A program made the position numbers and the translations under genes. The notes below the pieces were generated by a model that was not told the origin of the DNA, searched no databases, and worked only from the letters and a program-made list of their open reading frames with translations. Of a stretch of 64,000 nucleotides of DNA, positions 9,030 to 19,400 are shown piece by piece (within the stretch, counting starts at the first letter, position 1; every line of letters starts with the position of its first letter). This stretch comes from Cytophagales bacterium (GTDB taxonomy: Bacteria > Bacteroidota > Bacteroidia > Cytophagales > Cyclobacteriaceae), in NCBI GenBank assembly GCA_017303805.1, contig JAFLBQ010000008.1, forward strand, positions 186,001 through 250,000, read 5' to 3'.

Positions 9030-10601
9030 ATGCGTAAATTGTTTTTCGTGTTCCTGCTTTGCAGCACACTTACCAAAGCTCAGGTACTTAAATCGCCCGA
9101 AGTAAAAGATGGTGATGGCCCCTACCCGCAGTTGATTATTCGCGGAGTAACGTTAATAAACGGAACGGGCGCTCCGCCCATTGGCCCGGTGGATATTGTA
9201 GTAAAACAAAATCGCATTATAAATATTGCCACGGTAGGCTACCCCGGTGTACCCATTAACGAAGCCCGCAGGCCCAAGCTGGAGCCAGGCGGTAAAGAAC
9301 TTAACTGCACCGGCTTGTACCTGTTGCCCGGCTTTGTAGATATGCATGGCCACATTGGCGGAGGGCAGGCGCCCAATGCTGAATATGTATTTAAACTTTG
9401 GATGGCACACGGTGTTACTACCGTGCGCGACCCATCGGCAGGCAATGGCTTAGATTGGGTGTTAGAGCACAAGGCAAAAAGTCTTGCCAACAAGATTACA
9501 GCCCCGCGCATTTTTGCCTATACCGCTTTTGGGCAAGGTGCCAAAGAACCGATTGTTACGGCAGACCAGGCCCGCGCGTGGGTAATAGATAATAAAAACA
9601 AAGGCGCTGATGGAATAAAATTTTTTGGGGCTGCGCCCGAGGTTATGGATGCTGCCTTGCGTAAGAACAAAGACTTGGGCTTGCGTTCGGCTTGCCACCA
9701 TGCACAAATGAATGTGGCGCAATGGAACGTACTGCACTCGGCACGTGCCGGCCTTACCAGCATGGAACATTGGTACGGTTTACCCGAAGCGCTCTTCACC
9801 AATCAAACAGTTCAAAACTTTGCACTAGACTATAATTATCAAAACGAGATGCACCGCTTTGGCGATGCCGGAACATTATGGAAACAAGCCGCGCCTCCGT
9901 TTTCGGATCATTGGAACAAAGTAATGAACGAATTGCTGGCACTAAACTTTACATTAGACCCTACCTTCAACATTTACGAAGCTAACCGCGATTTACACCG
10001 CGCGCGCAGGGCCGAGTGGCACGAAGACTATACGCTGCCATCGCTATGGGCTTTTTATCAGCCCAGCAAAATTTCGCATGGCTCTTACTGGCACTCGTGG
10101 GGTACCGAGCAGGAAGTTCAGTGGCGCGAAAACTACCGGCTATGGATGACTTTCGTGAATGAATACAAAAATCGCGGAGGGCGCGTTACCACCGGCTCGG
10201 ACTCCGGCTTTATTTACCAGCTCTATGGGTTTGCTTACATCCGCGAGTTAGAACTCTTGCGTGAAGCCGGCTTTCATCCAATAGAAGTAATCCGTTCGGC
10301 CACTCTTTACGGAGCGCAAGCGTTGGGTGTGGATAAAGACCTCGGCTCGGTAGAAGTAGGTAAGCTGGCAGACTTCGTAATTGTGGAAGAAAATCCGTTG
10401 GCGAATTTACAAACCCTGTACGGAACGGGAGCCATCAAACTAACAGACGACAACAAAGTGGTGCGTGCGGGTGGCGTAAAGTTTACAGTAAAAGACGGTA
10501 TTGTTTACGATGCCAAAAAATTGCTGGCCGATGTAAAGAAAATTGTAGATGAAGAAAAACGGAAAGCCGGTTTTACACTTAAACAACCGGGCGTTGAATA
10601 A
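9030..10601 (+). CDS. Secreted amidohydrolase-superfamily enzyme
   Basis: 523 residues with a signal peptide ending at TKAQ. It is a metal-dependent amidohydrolase (TIM barrel with composite beta domain). The HxH pair is in GFVDMHGHIGGG near residue 108, the probable metal-bridging Lys in DGIKFFGAAPE, further His ligands in SACHHAQMN and SMEHWYG, the late Asp in TTGSDSGF, and the C-terminal family signature GSVEVGKLADFVIV. Such exported enzymes often act as imidazolonepropionase- or Xaa-Pro-dipeptidase-like hydrolases, but the substrate cannot be assigned. The TPR lipoprotein gene starts 1 nt after the stop, so the two are co-transcribed. Confidence 0.85.
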   Translation: MRKLFFVFLLCSTLTKAQVLKSPEVKDGDGPYPQLIIRGVTLINGTGAPPIGPVDIVVKQNRIINIATVGYPGVPINEARRPKLEPGGKELNCTGLYLLPGFVDMHGHIGGGQAPNAEYVFKLWMAHGVTTVRDPSAGNGLDWVLEHKAKSLANKITAPRIFAYTAFGQGAKEPIVTADQARAWVIDNKNKGADGIKFFGAAPEVMDAALRKNKDLGLRSACHHAQMNVAQWNVLHSARAGLTSMEHWYGLPEALFTNQTVQNFALDYNYQNEMHRFGDAGTLWKQAAPPFSDHWNKVMNELLALNFTLDPTFNIYEANRDLHRARRAEWHEDYTLPSLWAFYQPSKISHGSYWHSWGTEQEVQWRENYRLWMTFVNEYKNRGGRVTTGSDSGFIYQLYGFAYIRELELLREAGFHPIEVIRSATLYGAQALGVDKDLGSVEVGKLADFVIVEENPLANLQTLYGTGAIKLTDDNKVVRAGGVKFTVKDGIVYDAKKLLADVKKIVDEEKRKAGFTLKQPGVE

Positions 10602-10602
10602 C

Positions 10603-11541
10603 ATGAAACGAAACGCGTGCATCCTGTTGTTAAGTGCAGCTACCCTCTTTGCATGCAAAGAGAACAACCCCGAACAGGCAGCAGCCGAGGCTGCGGAAGT
10701 GTACTCGCTGTTAGGGTTGGAATATTTTGCGCCTACCGCGCCTAATCCTAAACTGGATAGCAACCTGAAAGCCGCACAATTAAAATTTGATGCCGATCCA
10801 TCCGAAGAAAACTACATTTGGTTAGGGCGCAGGCATGCGTACCTCACACACTATAATAAAGCCATTGCCATCTTTACCGAAGGGTTGGAGAAATACCCCA
10901 ACTCATATAAACTTTATCGGCACCGCGGGCATCGCTACATTTCGCAGCGCAAATTCGATGCAGCCATTGCCGACTTTACAAAAGCAAGTGAACTGATGCC
11001 TGCTACACCTTTAGAGATCGAACCCGATGGCATTCCTAATAAAATTAACCAACCGCTTTCCACTACCCAATTTAATGTGTGGTACCATTTAGGATTAGCG
11101 CACTACTTAAAAGGAGAATTTGAACCGGCCGCTCAGGCCTATCTATCGTGCATGACCGCAAGCAACCACGATGACCTTGTTACGGCAACCACCGATTGGT
11201 TGTATATGACTTATCGCAGGCAAGGTAAAACCCAGGCGGCCATAAAATTGCTGGAGCAGATTACACCCAGCATGACCATTGTGGAAAACGACTCGTACTT
11301 TAAACGCCTGCTGCTTTACAAAGGCTTGCTGCCGGTAGATTCTGTTTTAAATGTAAGCAACTCGGCACCCGATGCTGACCTGGCGCTGGCCACACAAGGT
11401 TACGGTGTAGGTAATTGGTATTTGTACAATGGCGACACTGCGCAGGCGATTTCAATTTTCGAGCGTGTGGTAGGTGGCAAACATTTTTCGGCTTTTGGAT
11501 TTATTGCAGCCGAAGCCGACCTGGCCCGCTTTCGGGAGTAG
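10603..11541 (+). CDS. TPR-repeat lipoprotein
   Basis: 312 residues from the ATG at 10603, chosen because MKRNACILLLSAATLFAC is a lipoprotein signal with its lipobox Cys at residue 18; the frame extends further upstream but overlaps the preceding gene. TPR-like helical pairs follow (YIWLGRRHAYLTHYNKA, YRHRGHRYISQRKFDAAI, WYHLGLAHYLKGEFEPA). TPR proteins act as protein-binding scaffolds, here in the periplasm or on a membrane face. It sits 1 nt behind the secreted amidohydrolase, suggesting a joint role. No specific function can be given. Confidence 0.8.
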   Translation: MKRNACILLLSAATLFACKENNPEQAAAEAAEVYSLLGLEYFAPTAPNPKLDSNLKAAQLKFDADPSEENYIWLGRRHAYLTHYNKAIAIFTEGLEKYPNSYKLYRHRGHRYISQRKFDAAIADFTKASELMPATPLEIEPDGIPNKINQPLSTTQFNVWYHLGLAHYLKGEFEPAAQAYLSCMTASNHDDLVTATTDWLYMTYRRQGKTQAAIKLLEQITPSMTIVENDSYFKRLLLYKGLLPVDSVLNVSNSAPDADLALATQGYGVGNWYLYNGDTAQAISIFERVVGGKHFSAFGFIAAEADLARFRE

Positions 11542-11546
11542 TAAAG

Positions 11547-11618
11547 TGGTCTCACCGGGAATCGAACCCAGATCAAAAGTTTAGGAAACTTCTATTCTAT
11601 CCGTTGAACTATGAGACC
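11547..11618 (-). tRNA. tRNA-Arg (anticodon CCU)
   Basis: The minus strand folds into a full cloverleaf of 72 nt. Acceptor arms are GGTCTCA and TGAGACC with discriminator A. The anticodon arm GAAGT-TTCCTAA-ACTTT has anticodon CCT, which reads AGG, and the T arm is CTGGG-TTCGATT-CCCGG. The 3' CCA is not encoded; the next bases are CTT, so tRNA nucleotidyltransferase must add it. It converges on the TPR lipoprotein gene, 5 nt from its stop. Confidence 0.95.
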
Positions 11619-11630
11619 GTTTGAAGGAAT

Positions 11631-11679
11631 AAAAAAAACCGCTACCCTTCATTCAGCCGCGAAGGTAAGGAATTAGCGG
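11631..11679 (-). terminator. Hairpin with T-tract after the amylase gene, upstream of tRNA-Arg
   Basis: On the minus strand CCGCTA pairs with TAGCGG, with an inner CCTTC/GAAGG pairing, and eight T residues follow. It could terminate the PUL transcript 40 nt after the amylase stop. It ends only 12 nt before the tRNA. A TACCTTCG box (one mismatch to TAnnTTTG) lies inside the hairpin on the same strand, so the element may instead hold the tRNA promoter and leader. Confidence 0.55.
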
Positions 11680-11718
11680 AAAATGAGGCGCGATAGAACC
11701 CGAGCCCTTGCAGATTTT

Positions 11719-14562
11719 CTAGTTTGTTTTAATCAGCTTCGAATAATAACGAGACGCGTTCTTGTACCCTACTGCAACATAAAAACCTGGCGGCACCCCA
11801 TCGGTACTCCATGTGGTATCGGAAACCCGTACCGGCCTAAACTTTAAGCCATTCGGTGTAATCAACTCCAGTTGGTCCAGCCTATCGGTAGTAAAAATAT
11901 AATCTGTTACCGGATTAGGATAAAGTTGGAGTGCAACTGCCTTTGAAGATTCGAGACCTGTAATTACCGGGCTTACCAATGGTGTGTTTGTGAAGAGATT
12001 GTACTCACCCGCCTTCAGATTTAAGGTATGTGTACCGCCCGCTACCGTTATAGCTGAACCTGTAAAATATTCGTACCAGGTGCCAGTATGGGGAAAAGTA
12101 AGATTGTAGGTTTTGGTAGTAACATCAAAGTTAGCAACAATCACCGCACTCATTTCGGTAGAGTCTGCCGGGGTTGTGGTAAAATTTTTATTTCTGATTA
12201 CAACCGCTTTTATCAGATTGTCGGCAGCAAACGCAACCTCACCATTTTGAAATACATTTGCCGCTTTCTTTAACTTAATAAGATTGGCCGTTACATTAAA
12301 TAAGCGTTTGCGGCTGAAGTCATTGTAATATTCCCATGCCGTTGGTTTAATCGACAATCGGCAGTCGTTACTTATAGTACCATTCTCGCACCGGTTAATG
12401 CTGTAATCAAAACCCAATTCTCCGAATTGCCAGAGCATCTTAGGCCCTGGTATGGTATAAAAAAGTGTGGAGGCTGCCTCCATGCGTTTCAATGCAACTG
12501 CTGGTGTCTTTACATTATAACCTGCCGATGAATTACCGAATTGAAGGTTCTTGTACATAAGCCGTTCTTCGTCATGACTTTCCATATAACCCAGCACATG
12601 CGGAACCGACCAACCTCTAATGCCATGGTAAATTCCACTTAGATCCGATCCGGAACCGTAGCCCATCGTATTTTGATTGTATTGATCCGTCATCTTTCCC
12701 CAAAACATAATCCCCTTTCCTTCATTGGCTTTGTATTCAGCCATTTCTTTCTCCTCCAGGTTAACACCCAAGTGTTCGAAAATTACATACGCAGTGGGGT
12801 TATGTTGCCAGATTTTATCTGCCATTCGTTTTAAAATAGCAATCCGGCTTGCATCGTATGCGGACCAGGCGCTTACATCTGTAGGGTTATTGGTTTGGGT
12901 AAAGCCTTTTGTAAGATCAAACCGGTAGCCATCAATTTTAAATTCATTCAACCAGTAATAATTTACCGTGTCCAGGTATTTTTTAGTGTAGGGACTTTCG
13001 TGGTTCATATCAAAGAACACATTGAACGGATGCGTGGCATTTACATTAAACCACCGGTTGGTTGGATTTGGTTTACTCGTTGCAAAATTAAAATCCTGCA
13101 TTAAGAATGCGTTAGGCAAGTCCTGATGGTTCATGGCGATATCAAAAATTACCGCGATTCCATTTTGGTGACACTTGTCCACTAACTCTTTTAGTTTATT
13201 TTTTGTACCATAAAATTTATCGGGTGCAAACATGAAAGCAGGGTTGTAGCCCCAACTTTCATTTCCATTAAATTCCATCACAGGCATCAACTCAATGGCG
13301 TTAACGCCCAGTCGTTTGATGTAAGACAGTGTATCAATCAATGATTGATAATTCCGATTGCCGGCTCCAAAAAAATCGCGAAGCAGTACTTCATAAACAA
13401 CCAGGCTTTCTTTTTTAGGTTTCACAAAATTTGTAACCTGCCAGGCATACGGTGTTTGGTTGGTTTGGAAAACACTTATCCGGTTCTCGTACCATTGAGA
13501 CGACAAGGCTTTAGAAGGATACGTTTTTAAATTTGGATACGAAGCAGCCGGAATATATTGATCGTCCGGGTCTAGGATTTTATCGGCAAAGGGATCGGCA
13601 ATACGCAATGTGCCTTCTAACCAATATTGAAAACCGTACTCAAGACCGGGTGTAAGTCCGGTAAGTTCCTTCCAGAAAAATTCTCCATCTCTATTCATCA
13701 GGTTCTCCGATTTTACATCCCAGTTGCTAAAATCGCCCAGTAAGTAAACCGAAGATTTAGCGGGTGCCCAAAAACATAGCGTTACTTTGGAAGGGTCCGC
13801 ATTGTAATTTATTCCGGCTATTATACCGGCAGGCCTGGCAACTACCGGACTATTTTGCTTCACTACATATTGAAATTCTACCTGATGAGTGGCTCCACCG
13901 GTTACTGCCGTAGCTATAATTTTAACTACCGCATCGGCAGGTGTAGCCGGCACGGTGTAGGTTAATGTATAATTGAGAAGGTTGGTTTTTGAGTCAGTAA
14001 GCACATCGTTTACTAACAATTGAAAATTTGCCGGAGCCGGTGCGGTGGCATTTATCTCGAGGTTAGCTCCCTGCGCAATTGCTACCGGTGTTTTGGCAGG
14101 ACTTACCAAACTTATTTTAAAGCCAAAGTTTGCTATATAGTCTGAAGTTTGACCGGCCGGCCAGTCGCTGGCTTTCAACAAAATGCCCATTTGCGCTTCG
14201 TTACTAATGTCGCCTGTAAAAAAATCGGAAGGCTTAAACGTAATGCTCCATTTAGTGGTGCTGCCGGTAACAGTTTTTGTAAACTTGGCAGGATCGGCTG
14301 CAGCCGTAGCCGGATTTATATTATACCGGGCGTTGATATTTTTACCAGGTATCCATACCCATATCCAGGCGTTGCTGAGGTTGGCCAACGCAGTACCGGT
14401 AACATCATAGGTAACGGTAATCTGATCGTTATACTGAAATAACGAGGGAGTAATCGTTGGATTTAAGGTAACCTTTTGCGCGAACGTGAGCGCTGGCATA
14501 CACAACACAAGGATTGTAACTAACTTCTTCATGGCACTTATCATTCTAAAATTATACATCAT
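11719..14562 (-). CDS. GH13 alpha-amylase-family enzyme with CBM48-like module and T9SS sorting tail
   Basis: 947 residues; the start at 14562 overlaps the upstream amylase stop by 4 nt (ATGA), but the ATG at 14532 gives a cleaner signal peptide (MKKLVTILVLCMPALTFAQ). A beta-rich N-terminal region is followed by a CBM48-like module near residues 245-335 (FWAPAKSSVYLLGDFSNW). The GH13 catalytic domain spans about 380-770: DIAMNHQ, nucleophile Asp in YRFDLTKGF (about 549), acid/base Glu in FEHLG (about 595) and Asp in ESHDEER (about 660). The C-terminus (LQLYPNPVTDYIF to the terminal KLIKTN) is a type A T9SS sorting domain, so the enzyme is predicted to be secreted through the type IX system and perhaps surface-anchored. 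Likely acts on alpha-1,4-glucans outside the cell. Last gene of the PUL. Confidence 0.9.
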   Translation of the reverse strand: MMYNFRMISAMKKLVTILVLCMPALTFAQKVTLNPTITPSLFQYNDQITVTYDVTGTALANLSNAWIWVWIPGKNINARYNINPATAAADPAKFTKTVTGSTTKWSITFKPSDFFTGDISNEAQMGILLKASDWPAGQTSDYIANFGFKISLVSPAKTPVAIAQGANLEINATAPAPANFQLLVNDVLTDSKTNLLNYTLTYTVPATPADAVVKIIATAVTGGATHQVEFQYVVKQNSPVVARPAGIIAGINYNADPSKVTLCFWAPAKSSVYLLGDFSNWDVKSENLMNRDGEFFWKELTGLTPGLEYGFQYWLEGTLRIADPFADKILDPDDQYIPAASYPNLKTYPSKALSSQWYENRISVFQTNQTPYAWQVTNFVKPKKESLVVYEVLLRDFFGAGNRNYQSLIDTLSYIKRLGVNAIELMPVMEFNGNESWGYNPAFMFAPDKFYGTKNKLKELVDKCHQNGIAVIFDIAMNHQDLPNAFLMQDFNFATSKPNPTNRWFNVNATHPFNVFFDMNHESPYTKKYLDTVNYYWLNEFKIDGYRFDLTKGFTQTNNPTDVSAWSAYDASRIAILKRMADKIWQHNPTAYVIFEHLGVNLEEKEMAEYKANEGKGIMFWGKMTDQYNQNTMGYGSGSDLSGIYHGIRGWSVPHVLGYMESHDEERLMYKNLQFGNSSAGYNVKTPAVALKRMEAASTLFYTIPGPKMLWQFGELGFDYSINRCENGTISNDCRLSIKPTAWEYYNDFSRKRLFNVTANLIKLKKAANVFQNGEVAFAADNLIKAVVIRNKNFTTTPADSTEMSAVIVANFDVTTKTYNLTFPHTGTWYEYFTGSAITVAGGTHTLNLKAGEYNLFTNTPLVSPVITGLESSKAVALQLYPNPVTDYIFTTDRLDQLELITPNGLKFRPVRVSDTTWSTDGVPPGFYVAVGYKNASRYYSKLIKTN

Positions 14563-16412
14563 TTCAATTTTAAGATTACCGCTTCCAGGGCTTTTACTGA
14601 AATCGAATTCCTTGCTTTCCCCCTTCCATTCAACAGGTAAATATAAGTTTTACCTACAGGTAACTGGAAATTCGCATCGGAAGTGCTTGCATTAAATAAT
14701 ACCAGAACTTCATCATTACCCAAATACCTGCGGTACCCTAGTAATTTTCCCGTTGCTTTAGTAAACTCAATTTCACCTGTAATTAATTCAGGGTGTGCTT
14801 TCCGGATTTGTATCAGCTTCTTATAAAAATTAAAGTGTTGCGTGTCGAAAGAAACCTCGTCCCAGGCGTTGAGTTCGTTGCGGTAATTATCTCTTCGCTC
14901 GGGTGCAAACTTTAACCCAGGCCAAAGCAACGGTTTGCGCGGGTGCGGATCATCGGCTCCCCACATTCCCATCTCTTCTCCATTCCAGATATGCGGTGCC
15001 CCAATCGTTGTAAACAAATGAACAAGGTATAACCGAAGTCGCTGGTAGGTTACTGCATCCGGCTTATTGGTTTTATAAGCTTTGTTTTCCGGGTACGTAT
15101 TGAATTTGTATTTATTCGGATTAAAAAAATCAGTTAGCAACCTTGGGGTGTCGTGGCTCGAAGAAACATTCATCATACCATAGCGGGTAGCACGCGCCAG
15201 TCTATTCCATTGAAATGCCAAACTATCTTTAAAAGCCTCGGCATCAATTTCAAAATCGGTTTCAGCGAAGAAATAACGAGCCGGACTGTACACCTGGTAA
15301 AACATAATGGCATCAAACACATCGCCCCTCGTATAAGGTACTGGGTTCATCATTTTATCGGGCCATTGCTCCCACCAAATTTCTCCTACCAGATAAGCTT
15401 CTGGTTTAACCGATTTTACAAAATTTCGGTACTCGCGCCAAAAGCCCAAGCCAATGTGATCGGCCACATCCAGCCGAAATCCATCCACACCATCCGCAGT
15501 AACTCCATCGGGTGCCAGCCAGCGTTTTGTAACAGCCAACACATGGGCTTTAAATCCTTCCGGTAAATTCCCCTCGTACGGTAGGCCTGCCCGCCTTTCT
15601 GTAGTGATTTCTACTTTTCGAATTTCCGGTAACGATTTTATCTCCAACCACCCGTGGTAGTCAAATTCATTTTCGGGTGTTGCCGGATTATCAAATGATT
15701 TAATTGCATACCAATCTTTGAATGCTGATTTTTCCTGACGCTGCAAGATATCTGTCCAGGCCCAAAATGTGGTACCGGTATGATTCCATGAAAAGTCTAA
15801 GATAATTTTCATGTTGCGCTTGTGTACTTCTTTAATGAGCTTTAGTAAAAGCTTATCGGCAGCAGTTTGCCTCCACGTAGCAGGATCGTTGGGATTTTCA
15901 GTTGCAATAAGTGCGTTGTCGCCTGCAGGGTCGGGCCCAAAGTTTACATCCACATGATGGTAATACCGTGCATCGTACTTATGCAAAGAGGGAGCATCGT
16001 TAACCGGATTTAAATACAAAGCTGTAACACCAAGACTTTGGAGGTAGTTTAGTTTGTCAATCACCCCTTGTAAGTCGCCTCCGTATCTCCGGTACTGAAG
16101 CATTTCAGAAAAAGACCTGCCCGGAACTTTTGTCCAACTTTCCTGTTCCCACCAACTTAAGGTCCATGGTGTTATTGTCCAACCTGCCGGTGCTGTAATA
16201 CCCAGCGGGGGAATGGCGATGTCTGCCGGAGTGGGATCATTTGTCTTATCCCCATTGTTGAATCGCTCTACAAATACCTGGTACCAAATTGCTTGTTGCG
16301 CCCACAAAGGCGGCTCTTGTGCGGAAGCCAAAGTTTGGGCCAAGCCGTAATTGCAAAGACCCAGTAGCGCACTACTTATAAACGCAAAAAATCTGGTTAT
16401 CGATTTACTCAT
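14559..16412 (-). CDS. GH13 alpha-amylase-family enzyme (cyclomaltodextrinase/neopullulanase-like)
   Basis: 617 residues with a signal peptide ending near LGLCNYGLAQ; the Cys lacks a proper lipobox, so it is probably periplasmic or soluble. GH13 regions are clear: LYLNPVNDAPS, ILDFSWNHTG, nucleophile Asp in GFRLDVADH (about residue 312), acid/base Glu in LVGEIWWEQ (about 341), and SSHDTPRLL (about 419). The C-terminal beta domain contains GYRRYLGNDEVLVLFNAS. The family hydrolyses alpha-1,4 linkages in maltodextrins, cyclodextrins or pullulan. The start codon overlaps the stop of the FG-GAP lipoprotein gene and its own stop overlaps the next amylase start (ATGA at both ends), indicating translational coupling. 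Confidence 0.9.
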   Translation of the reverse strand: MSKSITRFFAFISSALLGLCNYGLAQTLASAQEPPLWAQQAIWYQVFVERFNNGDKTNDPTPADIAIPPLGITAPAGWTITPWTLSWWEQESWTKVPGRSFSEMLQYRRYGGDLQGVIDKLNYLQSLGVTALYLNPVNDAPSLHKYDARYYHHVDVNFGPDPAGDNALIATENPNDPATWRQTAADKLLLKLIKEVHKRNMKIILDFSWNHTGTTFWAWTDILQRQEKSAFKDWYAIKSFDNPATPENEFDYHGWLEIKSLPEIRKVEITTERRAGLPYEGNLPEGFKAHVLAVTKRWLAPDGVTADGVDGFRLDVADHIGLGFWREYRNFVKSVKPEAYLVGEIWWEQWPDKMMNPVPYTRGDVFDAIMFYQVYSPARYFFAETDFEIDAEAFKDSLAFQWNRLARATRYGMMNVSSSHDTPRLLTDFFNPNKYKFNTYPENKAYKTNKPDAVTYQRLRLYLVHLFTTIGAPHIWNGEEMGMWGADDPHPRKPLLWPGLKFAPERRDNYRNELNAWDEVSFDTQHFNFYKKLIQIRKAHPELITGEIEFTKATGKLLGYRRYLGNDEVLVLFNASTSDANFQLPVGKTYIYLLNGRGKARNSISVKALEAVILKLK

Positions 16413-19400
16413 CTTGTAGCAACTTTAAACATGGAAATAGAATCATTGTTTCTTGCCAGGATAATAAACTTATCGTTTTGCTTTCCGGAAAGAAGTTTCA
16501 TGTTGCGTACATCACCCGGTGCGTAAAAACCCGTTAGGCTCCAAGGCACCGGAGTAAATTTAACGCCAGTGGTTGCTTTTAGAAGTAAGCCTTTGGAAGC
16601 ATCGGCCGGGCCCCATTGTGTACTGTACGGATAATAGTTACCAGCAGTTAAAATATCCAACTTTCCATCGCCATCGAAATCAAAAATGGAAATACCACTC
16701 AGCGAAGAAAACTGTGCCTCGTTTGGTAGGTCCACGCGATTGAACCCGGAGCCAACATTTTCAAGTATCACGGATTGCAGGGTGGTAACCTGTAATTGGA
16801 AATTCTGCGCAAGCTGGGTGGCATCCAGTATTTCACTCATAGTGGCGCGGGCATAACTGTCATATGATATAAACTTCTTCTTTAAAAACGGCAATTGACG
16901 CAGAAGTTCATCGCGCGAGGGTACCGGGTATAAATTTCCAGCCACCGTAAATGCCATAAGTGGATCTGTCTTGCCATCGGCATCAAAGTCGCCATACAAC
17001 AATTTTAATGGTGCAGCGGGCGAAACTTTCCACGGCAGGTTGGCTCCGGCATTTCCTACTATAATGTCTTCATCCCCGTCATTATCTAAATCGGCTGCAA
17101 CAACCCGGCACCATAAACCATGCAATTGGTCTTGCTGCGGTAGAATCAGTTCAACCAGTTTGCCTTTATTATTTTCAAAGAAGCGCACGGGCATCCACTC
17201 GCCAACCACAATAAGATCAGGCCAACCGTCTTTATTAAAGTCCGTCCATACGGCATCGGTAACTATGCCCGGTGCTCGCAACTCCGGATTAACATCGTGG
17301 GTTGCAACGGTAAATTTTATGGTGCCTGTTTTTCTATCCGTGTCGTTTCGTAAAATCGCACCCGGACTTGCAAATGGAAAATTTCCTGGTACAGAAGCAC
17401 CGCCCACAAATAAATCCAGGTCGCCATCCTGATCATAATCTGCAACTGCCACACAACTTCCACTGGCATGATCGGCCACGATACTACCAGGAGGCGTTTT
17501 TTTGAATGTACCCCGGCCATCATTCAAATACAATCGGTCGTCCTGCATAGCAGATCCGTTTGCGTATTCGTTGCCACCACTTACTACAAACAAATCCAGA
17601 TCGCCATCGCCATCTGCATCAAAAAAAACTGCACTTACATCTTCCTGATTTTTATCCTCACTCCAGGGTTGTGCAGGTGCCAAACCAAACTTGCCCGAAA
17701 GCTTGCTTAAATACAACATCCCACTTTGACCTATGGCACCACCGAGATAAAAATCATCTATGCCATCACCATTCACATCGGCAGTGGCCAGGGCCGGCCC
17801 CCTACGCGATGGCTGCACGGGTAGCAACGGTTCACGATCAAAATCAACAAACTTGTTTTCGGTGTGAACAAATTGTACATCCGTTGCTGAAGTGATCTCT
17901 GTAAATAATTTATCAAAATCTTGCACTGCGCTAACGGGTTGAACAGCATGATCGTACTTCAGTTTTATCTTTTGATTTGCGGTTACCTGATTAACTTCAG
18001 ATATCAACCCATCGGGCCAAACAATGCGAATGGTGGCGGTGGTGTTGTTACCCAGGCCCACGTGCAAAACCGGGTCAACAGCCGACTGAAATCCGCGCGT
18101 GAGGTACTGTTCAATCAGTTGGGTGTGTGCGGGTGTTTGAACGTAAACTTTCGATCCAATACCTACCGGATTGTTAATCGGCCCTTCAAGTTCTATTGCT
18201 AAATAATTTCTGTTGTTTATTCGTTCGCTATTACTTTTCCAGATTGTTGCCGGTTCGTTGGTGTTGTTGGTTATGAGCTCTAAATCTCCGTCATTATCTA
18301 AATCCGCATAGGTTGCCCCAAACGAAAGATTGGAGGTTGAAAGTCCCCAGCTATGGGTAACGTTTTCAAAAGTAAGATCGCCAGCATTTCGAAACGCATA
18401 ATCTGTAGTTTTGGTAGAAGCCATTTTACTTACCAGTTCAACAACATTGAGTTGCTCACCACGTTGTACGGCTTTGGCGCGTGCTTCTTCCACTGTGAAT
18501 TTTAAAAAATCCATACTGGTAAAATCCCGCAGGTATCCATTTGAAATAAATAAATCTTTCAGTCCATCATTATCCAGATCGGCAAACAAAGGCGCCCAAC
18601 TCCAATCGGTTGCCGCAATACCAGCCAACTGCCCGATCTCACTAAAAACCGGAACTCCATTTTCGGTGATTCCAGTATTTACCTGTAGCGTGTTGCGCAT
18701 TTGTTGATGGAGAAACCCACTGTCGAGCATGAGCTGGTAGCGGTTGTAATCATCAGGGCCTTTTAAAAGCTTTTGCCGGAAGTTATCTTCGGGCCACATA
18801 TCTACCTCTACCAGGTCGGGCAGACCATCGTTATTATAATCAGCAATGTCGGTTCCCATTCCATTTCTTGAAAAATGACCCAACGCTGTTTTGGTAACAT
18901 TACTGAACGTGCCATTGCGGTTATTCAGGTAAAGAAAGTCTTGCTCTTCGTAATCGTTGGAGATATATAAATCGGGCCAGCCATCGTTATTGATGTCACT
19001 TACCGATACACCCAGCCCGAAATTTATTCCACCTCCGTGAATGCCTGCCTCTTCACTTACATCGGTGAATAAAATTTTGCCTTCTGGTGAATCGTTCCGA
19101 TAGAGTCGGTTTCCAAATTGGGGGTGGCGGGTAGAGCGTAAACTTGCCGTATTTACAAATGGTGAGAAGAAATGATTGGCGTGATTAATTAAGATCATAT
19201 CGAGGTCGCCATCGCGATCATAATCAAAAAATAAGGCTTGCGTTGAAAAGGTTCCGGGCGCATCGAGCCCGTATGCAGGAGCCTGGTCGGTAAATGTGGG
19301 TATGCCATCGGGGCCGGCTCCATTATTAATAAATAACTGGTTGGAGAAAGACTGCCCCAACTCAGGGCCGGAATAACATACATAAATATCCATCCAACCG

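Noticed and set aside
16971..17432. 153-codon plus-strand frame within the FG-GAP gene
   Set aside because: Ser/Pro-rich translation that mirrors the repeated Asp/Gly calcium loops on the other strand.
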